From NCBI GenBank assembly GCA_011390615.1, contig JAABSB010000019.1:1-33372 (forward strand): DNA of 33,372 nucleotides, read 5' to 3'. The DNA comes from Desulfotignum sp. (GTDB lineage: Bacteria > Desulfobacterota > Desulfobacteria > Desulfobacterales > Desulfobacteraceae). Each line of letters opens with the position of its first letter. The first letter of the stretch is position 1. Of this stretch, positions 7,024-16,118 are shown in pieces. The translations under genes and the position numbers were made by a program. The notes beneath the pieces were generated by a model that saw only the letters and a program-made list of their open reading frames with translations, was not told where the DNA came from and did no database searches.

Positions 7024-8415
7024 TTAAAACGGACCGGTCATGGCGCCGGGATCCACCAGCTGGTGAAATTCTTCTCTGGTCAGGTACCCCAGATCACAGG
7101 CAGCCTGTTCCAGTGTGATATCTTCTGCATGGGCTTTTTTTGCTATCACTGCAGCCTTGTCATACCCGAATTTCGGGGCCAGGGCCGTGACCAGCATCAA
7201 GGAATTCTCCAGGTGGGCCTGGATATTTTTTTTGTTCGGAACAAGGCCCTGGATACAGTTTTTCTGAAAAGAGGCGGCTGCATCACCAAGCAGCCGGGCA
7301 GACTGCAGAAAATTATAAATCATCACCGGTTTGAACACATTGAGTTCAAAATGACCGGATGCTCCGGCCACAGAAAGGGTGGTGTCATTGCCCATGACCT
7401 GGGCACACACCATGGTGACGGCCTCTGCCTGGGTGGGATTGACCTTGCCCGGCATGATAGAGGATCCCGGCTCATTGGCCGGCAGCTGCAGTTCACCTAT
7501 ACCGCACCTGGGCCCGGACCCCAGCATCCGGATATCATTGGCGATCTTCATGAGGCTCACAGCCACAGTTTTTAGAGAGCCGTGGCATGCCACCAGGCTG
7601 TCATGGGCTGCCAGGGCGGCAAATTTGCTGGCAGCCGGCACAAAGGGATGGCCCGTAAGATCCGCCAGTTGGGCTGCCACCCGGACGTCAAACCCTTTGG
7701 GGCTGTTCAGGCCTGTGCCCACGACTGTTCCGCCTAAGGCCAGTTCCGTCAAAAGCCGCATGTTCCGTGTTACCAGGTTGATGCTCTGGTCCAGCATGGC
7801 GGCATATCCTGAAAATTCCTGGCCAAGGGTCAAAGGCACTGCATCCATGAAATGGGTCCGCCCGATTTTCACGATGGATTCCCATTCCCGGCTTTTTTGT
7901 GCCAGCCCTCTCTGAAGAGACTGCAGGGCAGGAATGGTGACATCCGCCAGCATGGCATAGGCGGCCATGTGCATGGCCGCAGGAAAGGCATCATTGGAGG
8001 ACTGGGATTTGTTGACATCATCATTGGGATGCAGCAGCGGCATTTCCCGGTCAAATGAGGTGCCGGACAAGACACGGGCACGGTTGGCAATCACTTCGTT
8101 GACATTCATATTGGTCTGGGTACCGGAACCGGTCTGCCAGACCTTTAAAGGGAAGTGGTCATCCAGTTTTCCATGGATGATCTCCTCGCACACCTGTACG
8201 ATAAGCTGTTCCTTTCGGGGAGACAGCAGCCCGAAACTTCTGTTAACCATTGCTGCCGCTTTTTTGATATAGCCAAAGGCACAGATAACCGGCAGGGGCA
8301 TTATCTCCCTGCCGATGGCAAAATTCTGTAAAGAACGCTGTGTCTGGGCGCCCCAATACACATCTGCCGGCACAAAAACTTCTCCCATGGTATCTTTTTG
8401 TGGTCGTGTGTCCAT
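7024..8415 (-). CDS. fumC: Fumarate hydratase, class II
   Basis: Class II (iron-independent) fumarase, catalysing reversible hydration of fumarate to malate in the citric acid cycle; cytoplasmic homotetramer. From the ATG at 8415 it is 463 residues, the normal length. The frame is open a further 19 codons, but AAGGAGG precedes this ATG at ideal spacing. The superfamily signature [11 protein letters not shown] is near residues 313-323 and holds the catalytic serine loop. [13 protein letters not shown] and [13 protein letters not shown] supply other substrate-binding residues. It starts 62 bases after the rubrerythrin stop on the same strand without an intervening terminator, so both may share a transcript. 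An oxygen-stable fumarase next to an oxidative-stress gene is reasonable in an anaerobe. Confidence 0.95.
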   Translation of the reverse strand: MDTRPQKDTMGEVFVPADVYWGAQTQRSLQNFAIGREIMPLPVICAFGYIKKAAAMVNRSFGLLSPRKEQLIVQVCEEIIHGKLDDHFPLKVWQTGSGTQTNMNVNEVIANRARVLSGTSFDREMPLLHPNDDVNKSQSSNDAFPAAMHMAAYAMLADVTIPALQSLQRGLAQKSREWESIVKIGRTHFMDAVPLTLGQEFSGYAAMLDQSINLVTRNMRLLTELALGGTVVGTGLNSPKGFDVRVAAQLADLTGHPFVPAASKFAALAAHDSLVACHGSLKTVAVSLMKIANDIRMLGSGPRCGIGELQLPANEPGSSIMPGKVNPTQAEAVTMVCAQVMGNDTTLSVAGASGHFELNVFKPVMIYNFLQSARLLGDAAASFQKNCIQGLVPNKKNIQAHLENSLMLVTALAPKFGYDKAAVIAKKAHAEDITLEQAACDLGYLTREEFHQLVDPGAMTGPF

Positions 8416-8477
8416 CACACCTCCTTTTTTTTCTATCCGAAGACGGGGGGACATTCTTTCAGCCGGCAGCATTCTGA

Positions 8478-8978
8478 TCAGGAAATCTCAAAAAACTTTT
8501 TCCCGGGTACACTGCATACAGGACACATGTCCGGCACCTGGCCCTCCACAGTATTGCCGCAGACCGGGCACACATGAATAGTGGCACCAGGCAGATCTGT
8601 ACCATCTTTTACCGAAGCCAGGGCTTTCTTGTACAGACCGTGATGAATCTCTTCCACGGCAAGGGCATAGGCAAAAGAAAATTCCGCCTTTTTATGACCC
8701 TCTTTTTTGGCCTGTTCCAAAAATCCAGGATACATTTCCATGAATTCATGGTGTTCCCCTTCAACAGCAGTTTCCAGATTTTCCAGGGTTGTTTTTATCC
8801 CGTCCATGGCCCGCAGATGGGCGTGGGCATGAATGGTTTCCGCTTCAGCTGCTGCCCGGAACAGCTTTGCAATTTGGTGCAGACCGTCTTTATCCGCTTT
8901 TTGGGCAAATGCCAGGTATTTCCGGTTGGCCTGGCTTTCGCCGGCAAATGCAGCGGCAAGATTTTCCATGGTGCTCAT
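8478..8978 (-). CDS. rbr: Rubrerythrin with C-terminal rubredoxin-like domain
   Basis: Non-heme diiron peroxidase that reduces hydrogen peroxide to water, cytoplasmic. From the ATG at 8978 (AAGGAGG upstream; the frame is open 11 more codons) it has 166 residues. The ferritin-like part carries the ligand motifs [20 protein letters not shown] (ExxH), EGEHHEFM and EEIHHGLY (ExxH). The C-terminal [10 protein letters not shown] and [12 protein letters not shown] form the Fe(SCys)4 site that passes electrons to the diiron centre. It is shorter than the 191-residue Desulfovibrio protein and closer to the compact archaeal and clostridial forms. The upstream region holds a TATAAT and a direct repeat that may be regulatory. 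Confidence 0.95.
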   Translation of the reverse strand: MSTMENLAAAFAGESQANRKYLAFAQKADKDGLHQIAKLFRAAAEAETIHAHAHLRAMDGIKTTLENLETAVEGEHHEFMEMYPGFLEQAKKEGHKKAEFSFAYALAVEEIHHGLYKKALASVKDGTDLPGATIHVCPVCGNTVEGQVPDMCPVCSVPGKKFFEIS

Positions 8979-9010
8979 AGGGATTTCCTCCTTGATATGT
9001 GATAGGTTCA

Positions 9011-9044
9011 TACAGGCATTATAGATACTATTTTACAGGCATTA
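9011..9044 (-). promoter_or_regulatory. Rubrerythrin promoter with duplicated 11-base element
   Basis: TACAGGCATTA occurs twice, at 9011-9021 and 9034-9044, with starts 23 bases apart, close to two helical turns. On the minus strand a TATAAT (9023-9018) overlaps the copy nearer the gene. A TTGCAT exists upstream at a spacing of about 21 bases, too long for a plain sigma70 promoter. The arrangement suggests a regulator contacting the core promoter of rbr. Confidence 0.35.
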
Positions 9045-9083
9045 ATGCAAGTACAGATCCCGGACCGGCAGAGTAATCGTTCC

Positions 9084-9111
9084 TTGACCAAAAAAAATAA
9101 ATCCCTATAAT
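9084..9111 (+). promoter_or_regulatory. Sigma70-like promoter for the GNAT-RND efflux operon
   Basis: TTGACC (9084-9089) and TATAAT (9106-9111) on the plus strand are separated by 16 A/T-rich bases. Initiation near 9118 would give a leader of about 45 bases before the ATG at 9165. This is the best promoter match in the window and would drive the four-gene efflux operon. Confidence 0.6.
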
Positions 9112-9164
9112 TACTGGATACATAAACTGTACCCCCGAGGCTGACCCGGAAAAGGAGCCATCGT

Positions 9165-9449
9165 ATGACACAGACCGTTCAGCATGACAAGGATACACAA
9201 ACATTTTACATAGAAAAAGATTTTACCCGGGCATACCTGGCATATGAACAAAAAAGCGACACTGTGCTTGACTTTAGATCCACCTTTGTGCCCGAGATTT
9301 TCAGGGGGAAGGGTATTGCAGCAGACCTGGTGAAGACCGGGCTGGAATACGCAAAACAGAACCATTTCACCGTCATTCCCACCTGTTCTTATGTTGACAC
9401 CTATATCAAACGCCACCAGGATGCATATGGCACGCTCCTGGCCCGGTAA
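9165..9449 (+). CDS. Small GNAT-like N-acetyltransferase (YjdJ/NATD1 type)
   Basis: A 94-residue single-domain protein of the short GCN5-related acetyltransferase group. The acetyl-CoA loop is recognisable in VPEIFRGKGIAADLV (RxxGxA), followed by the helix KTGLEYAKQNHF and the strand TVIPTCSYVDTYIKRH, whose Cys-Ser-Tyr is typical of this group. The first half (FYIEKDFTRAYLAYEQ) matches the short N-terminal sheet. AAAGGAG precedes the ATG. Its last 23 bases overlap the chosen start of the outer-membrane factor, so it is the first gene of the efflux operon. The substrate is unknown; a link to efflux is suggested only by co-transcription. Confidence 0.85.
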   Translation: MTQTVQHDKDTQTFYIEKDFTRAYLAYEQKSDTVLDFRSTFVPEIFRGKGIAADLVKTGLEYAKQNHFTVIPTCSYVDTYIKRHQDAYGTLLAR

Positions 9450-10848
9450 ACGGGTAACAGTTCCGGCGGCCCTTTTCCTGGCTGCTGTCCTGATCTTCCA
9501 GGGGTGCAGCGTGATAAAACCTGATTCCCGTACCCTGGAGACCCTGCCGGCATCAGTACACACTGCATCTCCAAAACCCCTGTCCTTTTCTCTTGCATCT
9601 CCCTGGTGGGAACAGTTCAACAACCAGGAACTGAATCAGCTTGTCGCCAGGGCGTTAACACACAATTTTTCCATCAGGGAGGCCAAAGCCAGGCTGGATC
9701 AGGCCGCCAGCCTGGCAGCCGCCGAAAAAGCAGATGCATTACCCCTCATCACCCTGGAAACCCGCTATAACCGCTCCCAGACCGACCAGGACACCACCTC
9801 TTTTGACACCTATTCCCTGGGGCCGGCTGCGTCCTATGAAGTGGATCTGTGGGGCCGCATCAATGCCGGGGTGACATCTTCCGCGCTGGCGGCCCGGGCC
9901 TCGGCATCTGATCTTGAAACCGCTGCCATGACCATTGCCGCAGAGGTGGCCCGCACCTGGGTGGATCTGATCACTGCCAGAGAACAGTTGGCCCGGGTAA
10001 AAAAACAGCTGGAAGTCAACACCACGGTCCGCGATCTTCTGGAACTGCGGTTTGAAAAATCCATGTCCTCGGCCCTGGATATTCTCCAGCAAAGAGAAGT
10101 TGTGGCCCAGACCCAGGCCAAAATCCCGCCCCTGGAAAACCGGATACAGCAGCTGAAAGCATCAGTAAATCTTTTTCTGGGACAGACTTCGGGAACCGGT
10201 CTCACCATCACCGGTGATCTGCCCGAAACATTACCGGAACTGCCCCACAACGGTCTGCCGGCAAATCTGCTGGCACTGCGACCGGATGTCCGGGCCCAGG
10301 GCCTGCGCCTTCTGGCCGCGGACTGGGATGCGGCAGCTGCCAGGGCCTACCGCCTGCCTGATCTGCTCCTCACTGGGAATTTTCTTTTTCAGGACAACGC
10401 CCTGGACCTGCTTCTTGACAACTGGATACTAACCCTGGGGGCCCGTCTTGCAGGCACCGTGTTTGACGGGGGACAAAAAAAAGCGTTGTCCCGACAGGCT
10501 GCCGCTGTGGTTGAAGAGCGGCTGGCAGCCTATGAAAAAGTGGTGCACACCGCCATTGCAGAGGTGGAAACCAGCCTTGCTGCGGAAAAATACCAGACGG
10601 AACATATTTTTTTGCTGACAGCCCAGCTGGAAACCGCCCGGCAGGCCCTTGCAGAGGCCCGGCGCCGCTATATCAAGGGGCTGGATCCCTTTATTCCGTT
10701 TCTGACCGAACAGCTCAATGTCCAGGAGCTTGAGATCCGCCTGCTGGAACAGACCGCTGTATTGATAAAAAACCGCATCACCCTTTACCGGGCCCTGGGA
10801 GGAGACTGGCAGGACATTGTTTCCCCCATGCCCAAGGAAAAGCCATGA
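9427..10848 (+). CDS. RND efflux outer-membrane factor, NodT/TolC-type lipoprotein
   Basis: Outer-membrane channel component of a tripartite efflux pump. From the ATG at 9427 (AGGA five bases upstream; 12 further codons are open) it has 473 residues. The N-terminus is basic, then hydrophobic (VPAALFLAAVLIFQGC). Cys27 is a probable lipidation site, although Gln at -2 is not ideal. PWWEQFNNQELNQLVARAL is a characteristic start of the mature NodT-family protein. Two helical-hairpin repeats with LGPAASYEVDLWGR and LTLGARLAGTVFDGG follow; these are the beta-barrel segments of each half. It overlaps the GNAT gene upstream and the adaptor gene downstream (ATGA), so all are translated as one operon. 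Confidence 0.92.
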   Translation: MARSWPGKRVTVPAALFLAAVLIFQGCSVIKPDSRTLETLPASVHTASPKPLSFSLASPWWEQFNNQELNQLVARALTHNFSIREAKARLDQAASLAAAEKADALPLITLETRYNRSQTDQDTTSFDTYSLGPAASYEVDLWGRINAGVTSSALAARASASDLETAAMTIAAEVARTWVDLITAREQLARVKKQLEVNTTVRDLLELRFEKSMSSALDILQQREVVAQTQAKIPPLENRIQQLKASVNLFLGQTSGTGLTITGDLPETLPELPHNGLPANLLALRPDVRAQGLRLLAADWDAAAARAYRLPDLLLTGNFLFQDNALDLLLDNWILTLGARLAGTVFDGGQKKALSRQAAAVVEERLAAYEKVVHTAIAEVETSLAAEKYQTEHIFLLTAQLETARQALAEARRRYIKGLDPFIPFLTEQLNVQELEIRLLEQTAVLIKNRITLYRALGGDWQDIVSPMPKEKP

Positions 10849-12068
10849 CATCGTCATCCCATATAAAAACACCAATCTTTATACGTATCATCCGCTTTCT
10901 TGTTCCAGTCCTCATTATTACCGCAGGCGTATTCATTGCCCAGTATCTTTATGACACGCGGCCGGTTGCCAGCCGGGGCCGCCCCGAGATCCCCCCGCCC
11001 CTGGTGGAAACCGCAATAATGGAAAAGCAGGACCACCAGATTTTTCTTACTGCCATGGGCACGGTCCTGCCCTCCCGGGCCATCACCCTGAAATCCCGGG
11101 TGGGCGGGTTTGTGGAAAACATATCACCAAAACTGATCCCCGGCGGGGTATTTCAAAAAGCACAGGTGATGCTCACTTTGGAACAAAAAGACTTTGAGCT
11201 GGATGTGGCCAGAAAAAAAGCTGTCCTGGACCGGTTGTCCGCCTCCCTTCGGCTGGAGATGGGCCGGCAGGAAGTGGCAAAAGAGGAGGTGAAAATTCTG
11301 CAGAAAGATGCCGGTTCCCCTATCCTGGATGCCGACCTTGCCCTGCGGGGGCCCCAGATGGCCCAGATCAAGGCAGACATTGCCGCTGCCCGGGCAGACC
11401 TGGATCAGGCCCGGCTGAACCTGGCACGTACCACCATAAAAGCCCCTTTCAACTGCCTGATCACTTCCGTGCATGTACAGACCGGGTCCCAGATATCTGC
11501 CCAGGATGCGCTGGCCGAGCTGTCCGGCACGGATGCTTTCTGGGTTAAGGCTGCCGTTCCTGTGGAACATCTCAGATGGATCAGGATCCCTTCTGCCGCT
11601 GATGACACCGGCAGCCCGGTCACTATCACCGACCAGAACAACACCCGGCACCAGGGCCGTGTCATCCGCCTTTTGGGAGAACTGGGCAAACAAACCCGCC
11701 TGGCAACGCTGCTCATCGCCATTGATGACCCTTTGGGACTGTCCCGCCCGGTTGATATGCCGCTGCTGTTAAACAACTATGTTCAGGTGGCCATCAAAGG
11801 GGAGAAAATATCTGATGTCATTGTCCTGCCAAGGTCCATGGTGCGCAACCAGAACCAGGCATGGGTGGCGGCGGACGGTCACCTTGATATCCGGACCATT
11901 GATATCGTATGGCGAAATTCGGATCATGTATTTGTCACCAGCGGGCTTACGGCCGGTGATGCCGTGATCCTGTCGGATATGTCCTCTCCGGTGGACGGCA
12001 TGGCTTTGCGTGTGCACAACAAAGACCGGCCGGCTGCAGCTGAAACAGACACAGGAAACCAGTCATGA
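10845..12068 (+). CDS. RND efflux periplasmic adaptor (HlyD/MFP family)
   Basis: Membrane-fusion protein of 407 residues linking the pump to the outer-membrane channel. One N-terminal transmembrane helix (about 11-31) anchors it in the inner membrane with the rest periplasmic. The order is the usual one. The first half of a lipoyl/barrel-sandwich domain contains VLPSRAITLKSRVGGFVE, followed by an alpha-helical hairpin (about 115-195). The second lipoyl half has ARTTIKAPFNCLITSV, and a beta-barrel and membrane-proximal domain come last (VVLPRSMVRNQNQAWV). Both ends overlap neighbours by the four bases ATGA, implying coupled translation in fixed ratio. No acylation cysteine is seen. Confidence 0.93.
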   Translation: MTSSSHIKTPIFIRIIRFLVPVLIITAGVFIAQYLYDTRPVASRGRPEIPPPLVETAIMEKQDHQIFLTAMGTVLPSRAITLKSRVGGFVENISPKLIPGGVFQKAQVMLTLEQKDFELDVARKKAVLDRLSASLRLEMGRQEVAKEEVKILQKDAGSPILDADLALRGPQMAQIKADIAAARADLDQARLNLARTTIKAPFNCLITSVHVQTGSQISAQDALAELSGTDAFWVKAAVPVEHLRWIRIPSAADDTGSPVTITDQNNTRHQGRVIRLLGELGKQTRLATLLIAIDDPLGLSRPVDMPLLLNNYVQVAIKGEKISDVIVLPRSMVRNQNQAWVAADGHLDIRTIDIVWRNSDHVFVTSGLTAGDAVILSDMSSPVDGMALRVHNKDRPAAAETDTGNQS

Positions 12069-15000
12069 CCTCACCTGTGTCCAAAGGCGGTTATACGGGG
12101 GCCATCCCCTGGATGGCAAAAAACCCGGTGGCTGCCAATCTGTTGATGATTGTCCTGCTGGTGGGGGGGCTGGTTATGGCCTCAGGCATCAAGCAGGAGG
12201 TGTTTCCTGATTTTGAGGTTGGCGCTGTATCCGTATCTGTCATCTACCCGGGGGCCGGTCCTGAAGAGGTTGAGCGGGGGGTAATTCTGGCCATTGAAGA
12301 AGCGGTCCAGGGCCTGGACGGTATTGATGAAATGCATGCCACTGCCGGTGAAGGGTTCGGCCGTGTCACCATTGAGGTACGCCAGGGAATGGATGTGCGC
12401 AGTTTTGCCCAGGAGGTGGAAAGCGAGGTCAATGCCATCACCTCTTTTCCTGATGAGGCGGAACGACCCATGACCGCTGTTGTGGCCCGCAAGCGCCACG
12501 TCATTTCCCATGCCATTTACGGGGACCTGTCCCAGGCTGTACTCACACAGCTTGCGGAAAACTTCCGGGACCGACTGCTCCAGGACCACCTTATCACCCA
12601 GGTGGAACTGGAAGGCACCCGAGAATATGAAATACAGGTATCCGTTCCCCAGGCCAGTCTGCGGCGGTACGGCCTCACTCTGGCAGGAGTGGCAGAGCGT
12701 ATCCGCAACCTTTCCATTGAACTGCCCGGCGGTTCCGTGAAAACCCGGGGCGGCGAGATCATGGTCCGCATGAAAGAGCGGCGGGATGTGGCAGATGCCT
12801 ATGCCGGCCTGCCCATCATCACGGCAGAAGATGGTGCAAGGGTATTGCTGGAAGATATTGCCGATATAACTGAAGGATTTGAAGAAACCAACCGGTATGC
12901 CACCTTTAACGGCAAACCCGCCATCCTGGTGGAAGTTTTCCGGGTGGGGGACCAGAAACCCATTGAGGTGGCAAAAGCCGCCCGGATCCAGGCAGATGCT
13001 TTTCAAGAAATCCTGCCCCAAGGGGTGGGTGTTTCCATGATCAGCGACCGTTCACAGGTATTTGAACAGCGGGCCGGCCTGCTGTTGAAAAACGGATACA
13101 TCGGCCTTGGCCTGGTTTTCATTCTCCTGGCCCTGTTTCTGGAGATCCGGCTGGCGTTCTGGGTTTCACTGGGTATCCCCATATCCATTCTGGGATCGTT
13201 TGTCTTTTTGCCCCTGACAGATTTTTCCATTAACGTTGTGTCCATGTTTGCCTTTATTGTGACCCTGGGGATTGTGGTGGATGATGCCATTGTGGTGGGA
13301 GAAAACATATACTATTACAGGGAACAGGGAAAAAAATTTCTGGATGCCGCCATCCTGGGGGCAAAGGATATGGCGGTGCCTGTGGTGTTTTCCATTCTCA
13401 CCAATATAGCGGCATTTTTGCCCATCATGTTTGTCACCGGCACCATGGGCAAAATTTTCAAAGTGATACCTTTGGTGGTGATTATGGTATTTCTTATCTC
13501 GCTTGCAGAATGCCTGTTCATCCTGCCGGCCCATCTGTCCCATGAAAACCGGCCCCCAGGCAAAGCACTGGGGTGGATCATCGCCCGGCAGAAACGCATC
13601 AGCCAGGGGCTCACCTGGCTGGTGAAACAGGTGTACCGGCCGGTTTTATACTCCCTGGTGAAAAACCGGTATATCACCGCAGCAGTGGGGGTGGCTGTTT
13701 TGGTAGTCATGGTGGGGTATGTGCAAAGCGGGCGGATCACCACCACACTGATGCCCCGCATTGAATCAGACTATGCCTTTGTCACGGTGACCCTTCCCTA
13801 TGGGGCTTCAGATGAAAAAACAGCTGCATTGCGCCGGATCATCGCTGATGCAGCAAAAACTGTGGTGGCAGACAACGGCGGTGCACAACTTTCCCGGGGA
13901 CGTTACACCCGGGTGAATGAAAATGTGATTACCTCTCAAATCCTTTTGACCCCGCCGGATGTCCGGCCCATGTCCACTGCCCGGGTGACACAGCTGTGGC
14001 GGGAGGCAGCCGGTGCCATTCCGGGCCTGGAGTCCATTGTTTTCCAGTCCGACCGGGGCGGACCCGGATCCGGTGCTTCCTTGACCATTGAACTGAGCCA
14101 CCGGGACATCGATACCCTGGATGCTGCCAGCATAATGCTGGCTGATGAACTGGCTGATTTTCCCTCCACCAAAGACATTGATGACGGATCTGCCCAGGGC
14201 AAAAAGCAGTTTGACTTTACCATGAAACCAGAAGGGTTGTCTCTGGGGCTGGGTGCCAGGGATGTGGCGCTGCAGGTGCGGCATGCTTATTACGGTGCCA
14301 CTGCATTAAAGCTCCAGCGGGGCAGAAACGAGGTGACTGTCAAGGTCCGGCTGCCGGAAGCGGAGCGGGATTCTGAAAACAGCCTGGAAACCCTTATGGT
14401 CTATACCCCGGACGGCCGTGAAACCCTTTTGACGGATGTGGTTTCCATGGCACCGGGACGGGCCTTTACCGCGATTGTCAGGCGGGACGGGCGCAGGGTG
14501 TCCACCGTTACAGCCGATGTGGTGCCCCAGCAGGAAACCAACCGGATTCTTGCCGTGGTCAAAACCGACATCCTTCCCCGTCTGCAGGAGCGGTTTCCCG
14601 GCCTGACCGCCGTTTTTGAAGGACGGCAGGCCAGCATGCAGGAAAGCACCCAGAGCCTGGTGCGGGGCCTTATCCTGGCGCTGTTCGGTATCTATGCCCT
14701 GCTGGCTATCCCCTTTAAAAGCTATTTCCAGCCCATGATCATCATGGCCTGCATTCCCTTCGGCATTGTGGGGGCGGTACTGGGGCATATTCTTCTGGGA
14801 TTTTCTCTGTCTCTCATGAGCCTTTTCGGGCTGGTGGCCCTTTCCGGGGTGGTGGTGAACGGTTCCCTGGTCATGGTGGATTCCGCCAACAAGCACCGGC
14901 GCTCAGGCAAACCAGCCCTTACCGCCATAACAATGGCTGCGGCCCAGCGCTTCAGACCCATCATGCTCACCACACTGACCACCTTCGGGGGGCTGTCCCC

Positions 15001-15178
15001 CATGATTTTTGAAACCTCCCGCCAGGCCCAGTATCTCATTCCCATGGCCATATCTTTAGGATTCGGCATTGTTTTCGCAACCCTGATCACCCTGGGCCTT
15101 GTCCCCTGCTTTTACATGATCCTGGAGGATGTGCTGGGGTGGTTCAAACGCACATCAGTGCATTCGGATGCCGGCTGA
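12065..15178 (+). CDS. RND-family efflux pump, inner-membrane permease
   Basis: Proton-driven AcrB-like exporter of 1037 residues with twelve predicted helices and two large periplasmic loops. TM4 holds the proton-relay pair Asp406-Asp407 in GIVVDDAIVVGEN. The start (WMAKNPVAANLLMIVLLVGGL) and FPDFEVGAVSVSVIYPGAGPEEVE are typical of a subgroup common in Gram-negative environmental bacteria. The TM10 segment reads LSGVVVNGSLVMVDSAN, so the AcrB Lys940 position is not lysine; other RND subgroups also lack it. The gene begins inside the adaptor stop and ends the operon. Substrates cannot be predicted; no regulator gene of TetR or MarR type is adjacent. Confidence 0.95.
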   Translation: MTSPVSKGGYTGAIPWMAKNPVAANLLMIVLLVGGLVMASGIKQEVFPDFEVGAVSVSVIYPGAGPEEVERGVILAIEEAVQGLDGIDEMHATAGEGFGRVTIEVRQGMDVRSFAQEVESEVNAITSFPDEAERPMTAVVARKRHVISHAIYGDLSQAVLTQLAENFRDRLLQDHLITQVELEGTREYEIQVSVPQASLRRYGLTLAGVAERIRNLSIELPGGSVKTRGGEIMVRMKERRDVADAYAGLPIITAEDGARVLLEDIADITEGFEETNRYATFNGKPAILVEVFRVGDQKPIEVAKAARIQADAFQEILPQGVGVSMISDRSQVFEQRAGLLLKNGYIGLGLVFILLALFLEIRLAFWVSLGIPISILGSFVFLPLTDFSINVVSMFAFIVTLGIVVDDAIVVGENIYYYREQGKKFLDAAILGAKDMAVPVVFSILTNIAAFLPIMFVTGTMGKIFKVIPLVVIMVFLISLAECLFILPAHLSHENRPPGKALGWIIARQKRISQGLTWLVKQVYRPVLYSLVKNRYITAAVGVAVLVVMVGYVQSGRITTTLMPRIESDYAFVTVTLPYGASDEKTAALRRIIADAAKTVVADNGGAQLSRGRYTRVNENVITSQILLTPPDVRPMSTARVTQLWREAAGAIPGLESIVFQSDRGGPGSGASLTIELSHRDIDTLDAASIMLADELADFPSTKDIDDGSAQGKKQFDFTMKPEGLSLGLGARDVALQVRHAYYGATALKLQRGRNEVTVKVRLPEAERDSENSLETLMVYTPDGRETLLTDVVSMAPGRAFTAIVRRDGRRVSTVTADVVPQQETNRILAVVKTDILPRLQERFPGLTAVFEGRQASMQESTQSLVRGLILALFGIYALLAIPFKSYFQPMIIMACIPFGIVGAVLGHILLGFSLSLMSLFGLVALSGVVVNGSLVMVDSANKHRRSGKPALTAITMAAAQRFRPIMLTTLTTFGGLSPMIFETSRQAQYLIPMAISLGFGIVFATLITLGLVPCFYMILEDVLGWFKRTSVHSDAG

Positions 15179-15209
15179 ATCCATATGTCCGGACTCCTTT
15201 GGCTTGCAA

Positions 15210-15243
15210 AATACCGGTATTGAAAATATGATATTTTTTTTTT
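15210..15243 (+). terminator. AU-rich hairpin and T-run after the efflux operon
   Basis: A 12-base palindrome AATACCGGTATT (15210-15221) is followed by a weak AU hairpin, AAAATAT at 15223-15229 and its complement at 15231-15237, running into ten T residues (15234-15243). It lies between the RND permease stop and the next gene, as expected for an intrinsic terminator, though the stem is poor in G and C. Confidence 0.4.
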
Positions 15244-15273
15244 CACCAACAACACAGGAATCAAGAGGAAATT

Positions 15274-15453
15274 ATGCAAAAACCCATTCATGAAATCACC
15301 TTTGCAGAGGAGTTCAGGATCTGTCCTGTCTGTGGATACCAGGACGGCTTTCATTCCATGCTGAAGCAGGAAAAAGACCATATCAAGTGGCTGTTCATCT
15401 GTCCCTCCTGCCATGAAATTTTCGATATCGGCCACAGACTGGAGCGGTTATGA
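15274..15453 (+). CDS. 59-residue zinc-ribbon protein
   Basis: A 59-residue protein with two Cys pairs, CPVCG at residues 17-21 and CPSCH at 44-48, spaced as in a single zinc ribbon, with FHSMLKQEKDHIKWLF between them. It starts MQKPIHEITFAEEF behind AAGAGGAAA. The stop TGA overlaps the ATG of the SGNH hydrolase (ATGA), so translation of the two is coupled. Ribbons of this size often bind nucleic acid or protein; nothing here selects between these. The codon pattern and coupling make it very probably a real gene. Confidence 0.75.
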   Translation: MQKPIHEITFAEEFRICPVCGYQDGFHSMLKQEKDHIKWLFICPSCHEIFDIGHRLERL

Positions 15454-16049
15454 AAATCATCTGCCACGGGGACAGCCTCACGCAGGGCAGTGACATGGCA
15501 AGACCCTTTACCTGGACTGCGCTTCTGGAAAACCGCCTCAACATCCCGGTTGTCAACACCGGCATCAGCGGCGACACCACCGCCGGCATGCTGGCCCGGT
15601 TTGCTGTGGACGTGGTCCCCAGAAAACCAGGGATTGTCATCCTCATGGGAGGCACCAATGACCTGTGGTATGATCTGGATGTGAACCTGATTCTGGCCAA
15701 TCTCTCTGCCATGGTGAACCAGGCCGTATTTTATGATATCGCCCCGGTCATCGGGCTGCCGCTGCCCATCTGTGTGGAACAGGTGAACCGCATGGACTGG
15801 GCACCCCCTGCCAAAGGATATGCATACCTGTCCGGCCGTATCAGGGAACTGGTGGACCGCCTTGCTGCTGAAGCCGTCGCCTGGGAGGTCCCGGCCCTGG
15901 ATTTTTTTCACCTGTTTTTAGATGATCAGGCAATGGAAAAGACTGCATGGTTTCTGGCCGACGGTGTGCATCCAGCAAAACCCGGGCACCATGCCATGGC
16001 CGGGCATGGTGCACAGGTGCTGGCAGAGACCTTTTGCTTCCAGGGATAA
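15450..16049 (+). CDS. SGNH/GDSL-family hydrolase
   Basis: A 199-residue esterase/lipase-fold enzyme of the SGNH superfamily. All four blocks are present: GDSLTQG with the nucleophile Ser9, GISGDTT with the oxyanion Gly, GGTND with Asn70, and DGVHPAKPGH with Asp171 and His174 completing the triad. There is no signal peptide, so it acts in the cytoplasm, like the thioesterase I/lysophospholipase-like and acyl-hydrolase members. The ATG overlaps the zinc-ribbon stop and lacks a strong site of its own. The substrate could be an acyl ester or acetylated sugar; the motifs do not decide. It faces the minus-strand isomerase-like gene across 69 bases. Confidence 0.92.
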   Translation: MKIICHGDSLTQGSDMARPFTWTALLENRLNIPVVNTGISGDTTAGMLARFAVDVVPRKPGIVILMGGTNDLWYDLDVNLILANLSAMVNQAVFYDIAPVIGLPLPICVEQVNRMDWAPPAKGYAYLSGRIRELVDRLAAEAVAWEVPALDFFHLFLDDQAMEKTAWFLADGVHPAKPGHHAMAGHGAQVLAETFCFQG

Positions 16050-16118
16050 TGGCGGCCCTTGTTCCAGATGGGTGTCATTGCCGGGCATAAGGGTCGGCAC
16101 CGGGAATGCGGGAATCAT

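Noticed and set aside
12182-13021. Minus-strand frame of 279 codons inside the RND permease gene
   Set aside because: Antisense shadow of a strongly conserved gene, with no domain or ribosome binding site.
16050-16118. Hairpin-like sequence between the SGNH hydrolase and the isomerase-like gene as a terminator
   Set aside because: Only short imperfect stems (CATT-CCGG with a mismatch) and no T-run; not convincing enough to list.
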